Positions 16,260 through 17,198 of a DNA stretch of 17,198 nucleotides are shown here, piece after piece (within the stretch, counting starts at the first letter, position 1; the number at the start of each line of letters is the position of its first letter). The stretch covers positions 1-17,198 of the forward strand of contig DASPWT010000007.1 in assembly GCA_035637655.1 (NCBI GenBank). Reading direction: 5' to 3'. The notes below the pieces were generated by a model. That model was not told the DNA's origin and searched no databases. It saw only the letters and a program-made list of their open reading frames with translations. This stretch comes from VBDM01 sp035637655 (GTDB lineage Bacteria > Pseudomonadota > Gammaproteobacteria > Burkholderiales > SG8-39). The position numbers were made by a program, and so were the translations under genes.

Positions 16260-16649
16260 ATGGACCGAGTTCGCCTGCCGCTCTTTCTGCTCCGCATCGG
16301 CGTCTTCATCGTCATGCTGATGTGGACGCTCGACAAGTTCGTCCGCCCGGGACACGCCGCCGGGATATTCAAGAAGTTCTACGGCATCGACGGCATTTCC
16401 CCGACTGTGCTCTACGTGATTGGCGCTCTTGAGCTGCTGTTGCTGGTCGGCTTCGTCACCGGGACCGCCAAGCGCTACACCTACGGTCTGGTGCTGCTCC
16501 TTCATGCAATCTCGACGCTTTCGTCCTATCAGCAATATCTGGCGCCGTTCGACAATCTGCTTTTCTTCGCCGCGTGGCCGATGCTGGCCGCATGCATCAC
16601 GCTGTACCTCCTTCGGGATCTGGATACGCTCTGGGCCATGCAAACGTAA
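16260..16649 (+). CDS. DoxX-like small membrane protein, divergent to the bufferin operon
   Basis: A 129-residue protein with four predicted membrane helices (about 7-24, 47-68, 71-86, 95-118) in a DoxX-like arrangement: LRIGVFIVMLMWTLDKFVRP at the N-terminus and a central GALELLLLVGFVTGTAKRY. ATG 16260 follows a strong GGAGGAG. It is transcribed away from bufA1, sharing a 119-base regulatory region with it, and lies 73 bases before the ECF sigma gene on the same strand. DoxX-type proteins are linked to redox or thiol metabolism in some bacteria, but no function can be assigned here. It differs clearly from the DoxX protein at the end of the operon, so it is not a recent duplicate. Confidence 0.88.
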   Translation: MDRVRLPLFLLRIGVFIVMLMWTLDKFVRPGHAAGIFKKFYGIDGISPTVLYVIGALELLLLVGFVTGTAKRYTYGLVLLLHAISTLSSYQQYLAPFDNLLFFAAWPMLAACITLYLLRDLDTLWAMQT

Positions 16650-16722
16650 GCGAGCACACGTCATTCGTCTTTTTTGGCCCTTTTGACACGATGTATCCTT
16701 ATTTCGCTACACGTCCGGCCCA

Positions 16723-17198
16723 ATGTCGTCAAGCTCCCACAATCGCGGTCCCGACCTGACTCTCGTCGCGGAGGCCGCACCCTCTTCGGTCTCGGATTCG
16801 CGATCGGGACGGGAGAGACTGGCTGCGCGCGAGCTCGACTGGTCCATCTACATGGCTCGCGCGCAGGGCGGCGACCGGGATGCCTACAGGCGCCTGCTCG
16901 AGGACGTTACGCCGTATCTTCGTTCGATCGCGGCGCGGCACTTTCGGAATTCGGGGGACATCGAAGATGCGGTGCAGGAAGTGCTGCTCACGGTGCACGC
17001 CGTGCGGCACACCTACGATCCGGCACGGCCTTTCGGTCCTTGGCTCGTCGCGATCGCCAATCGCCGCGTCGTCGACGGGCTTCGACGCCAGGGGCGTTCC
17101 AGGGCGCGGGAAGTCGTCCTCGAGGCCGGGCATGAAACCTTTGCGGCGCCTCAAGCGAACTTAGCTGAGGCGGCCTCGGACGGGCGGGTGCTGCGGAA
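16723..17198 (+). CDS. ECF-family RNA polymerase sigma factor, 3' end beyond the window
   Basis: An open frame of 158 codons runs from ATG 16723 off the right edge. Region 2 is clear: YMARAQGGDRDAYRRLLEDV (43-62), then YLRSIAARHF, DIEDAVQEVLLTVHAVRHTY (79-98) and PFGPWLVAIANRRVVDGLRR, the -10 binding part of ECF sigma factors; the visible end is the linker, so region 4 is missing. The first ~37 residues are Ser- and Arg-rich and not conserved in the family, so the true start may be internal; no good ribosome binding site precedes ATG 16723. Its pattern resembles the SigF-type factors that control bufferins, whose genes are normally followed by the NrsF-type (DUF1109) membrane anti-sigma factor. 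That neighbour would lie just outside the window. Confidence 0.9.
   Translation, partial: MSSSSHNRGPDLTLVAEAAPSSVSDSRSGRERLAARELDWSIYMARAQGGDRDAYRRLLEDVTPYLRSIAARHFRNSGDIEDAVQEVLLTVHAVRHTYDPARPFGPWLVAIANRRVVDGLRRQGRSRAREVVLEAGHETFAAPQANLAEAASDGRVLR

Noticed and set aside
16683..16712. Perfect TTGACA before the ECF sigma gene
   Set aside because: No acceptable -10 lies 16-18 bases downstream (GCTACA/CTACAC only), so I do not call a promoter.

Overview
The window reads as chromosomal DNA of a GC-rich (roughly two-thirds G+C by eye) Gram-negative bacterium, most likely a betaproteobacterium. This is inferred from the tripartite tricarboxylate transporter genes (tctBA), the GHRLSKIYTRTGD-type corrinoid adenosyltransferase, an AroG-type DAHP synthase colinear with that of E. 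coli, and a bufferin (MNIO-type RiPP) operon beside an ECF sigma factor. I see no rRNA, tRNA, CRISPR array or complete insertion sequence.

Left part (1-6396). A truncated gene for an exported protein leaves the left edge on the minus strand. A plus-strand run follows: a VIT1/CCC1-family metal transporter with an N-terminal ferritin-like segment, a concentrative nucleoside transporter, and full-length alanyl-tRNA synthetase (alaS). A minus-strand lone Lon-like AAA+ ATPase converges on alaS.

Middle (6397-13050). A 293-base divergent region with inverted repeats and a heptapeptide ORF precedes aroG. Right after aroG is a 78-base element with perfect 15-bp inverted ends, sitting exactly where a GT39 glycosyltransferase should start. 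That glycosyltransferase has no ATG, GTG or TTG ahead of its conserved acidic motif. It is followed 4 bases later by a UbiA-type enzyme resembling decaprenyl-phosphate phosphoribosyltransferase, which suggests a lipid-linked sugar pathway. Then come a stand-alone cyclic-nucleotide-binding-domain protein and tctB-tctA without a solute-binding partner.

Right part (13052-17198). A corrinoid adenosyltransferase gene lies convergent to tctA. Next is a complete minus-strand bufferin operon: bufA1 (DUF2282 precursor with four cysteines), bufB (DUF692/MNIO enzyme), bufC (DUF2063 partner) and a DoxX membrane protein. Its upstream region carries an exact GTAACC-N16-CGAA, the element known for the heavy-metal-responsive SigF of Caulobacter. 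A sigma-70-like promoter overlaps it and points the other way, towards a second DoxX-like protein. The window ends inside an ECF sigma-factor gene that is the obvious candidate regulator. Together these genes look like a periplasmic copper-buffering module: the sigma factor turns on a secreted precursor whose cysteines are modified by BufB/BufC.
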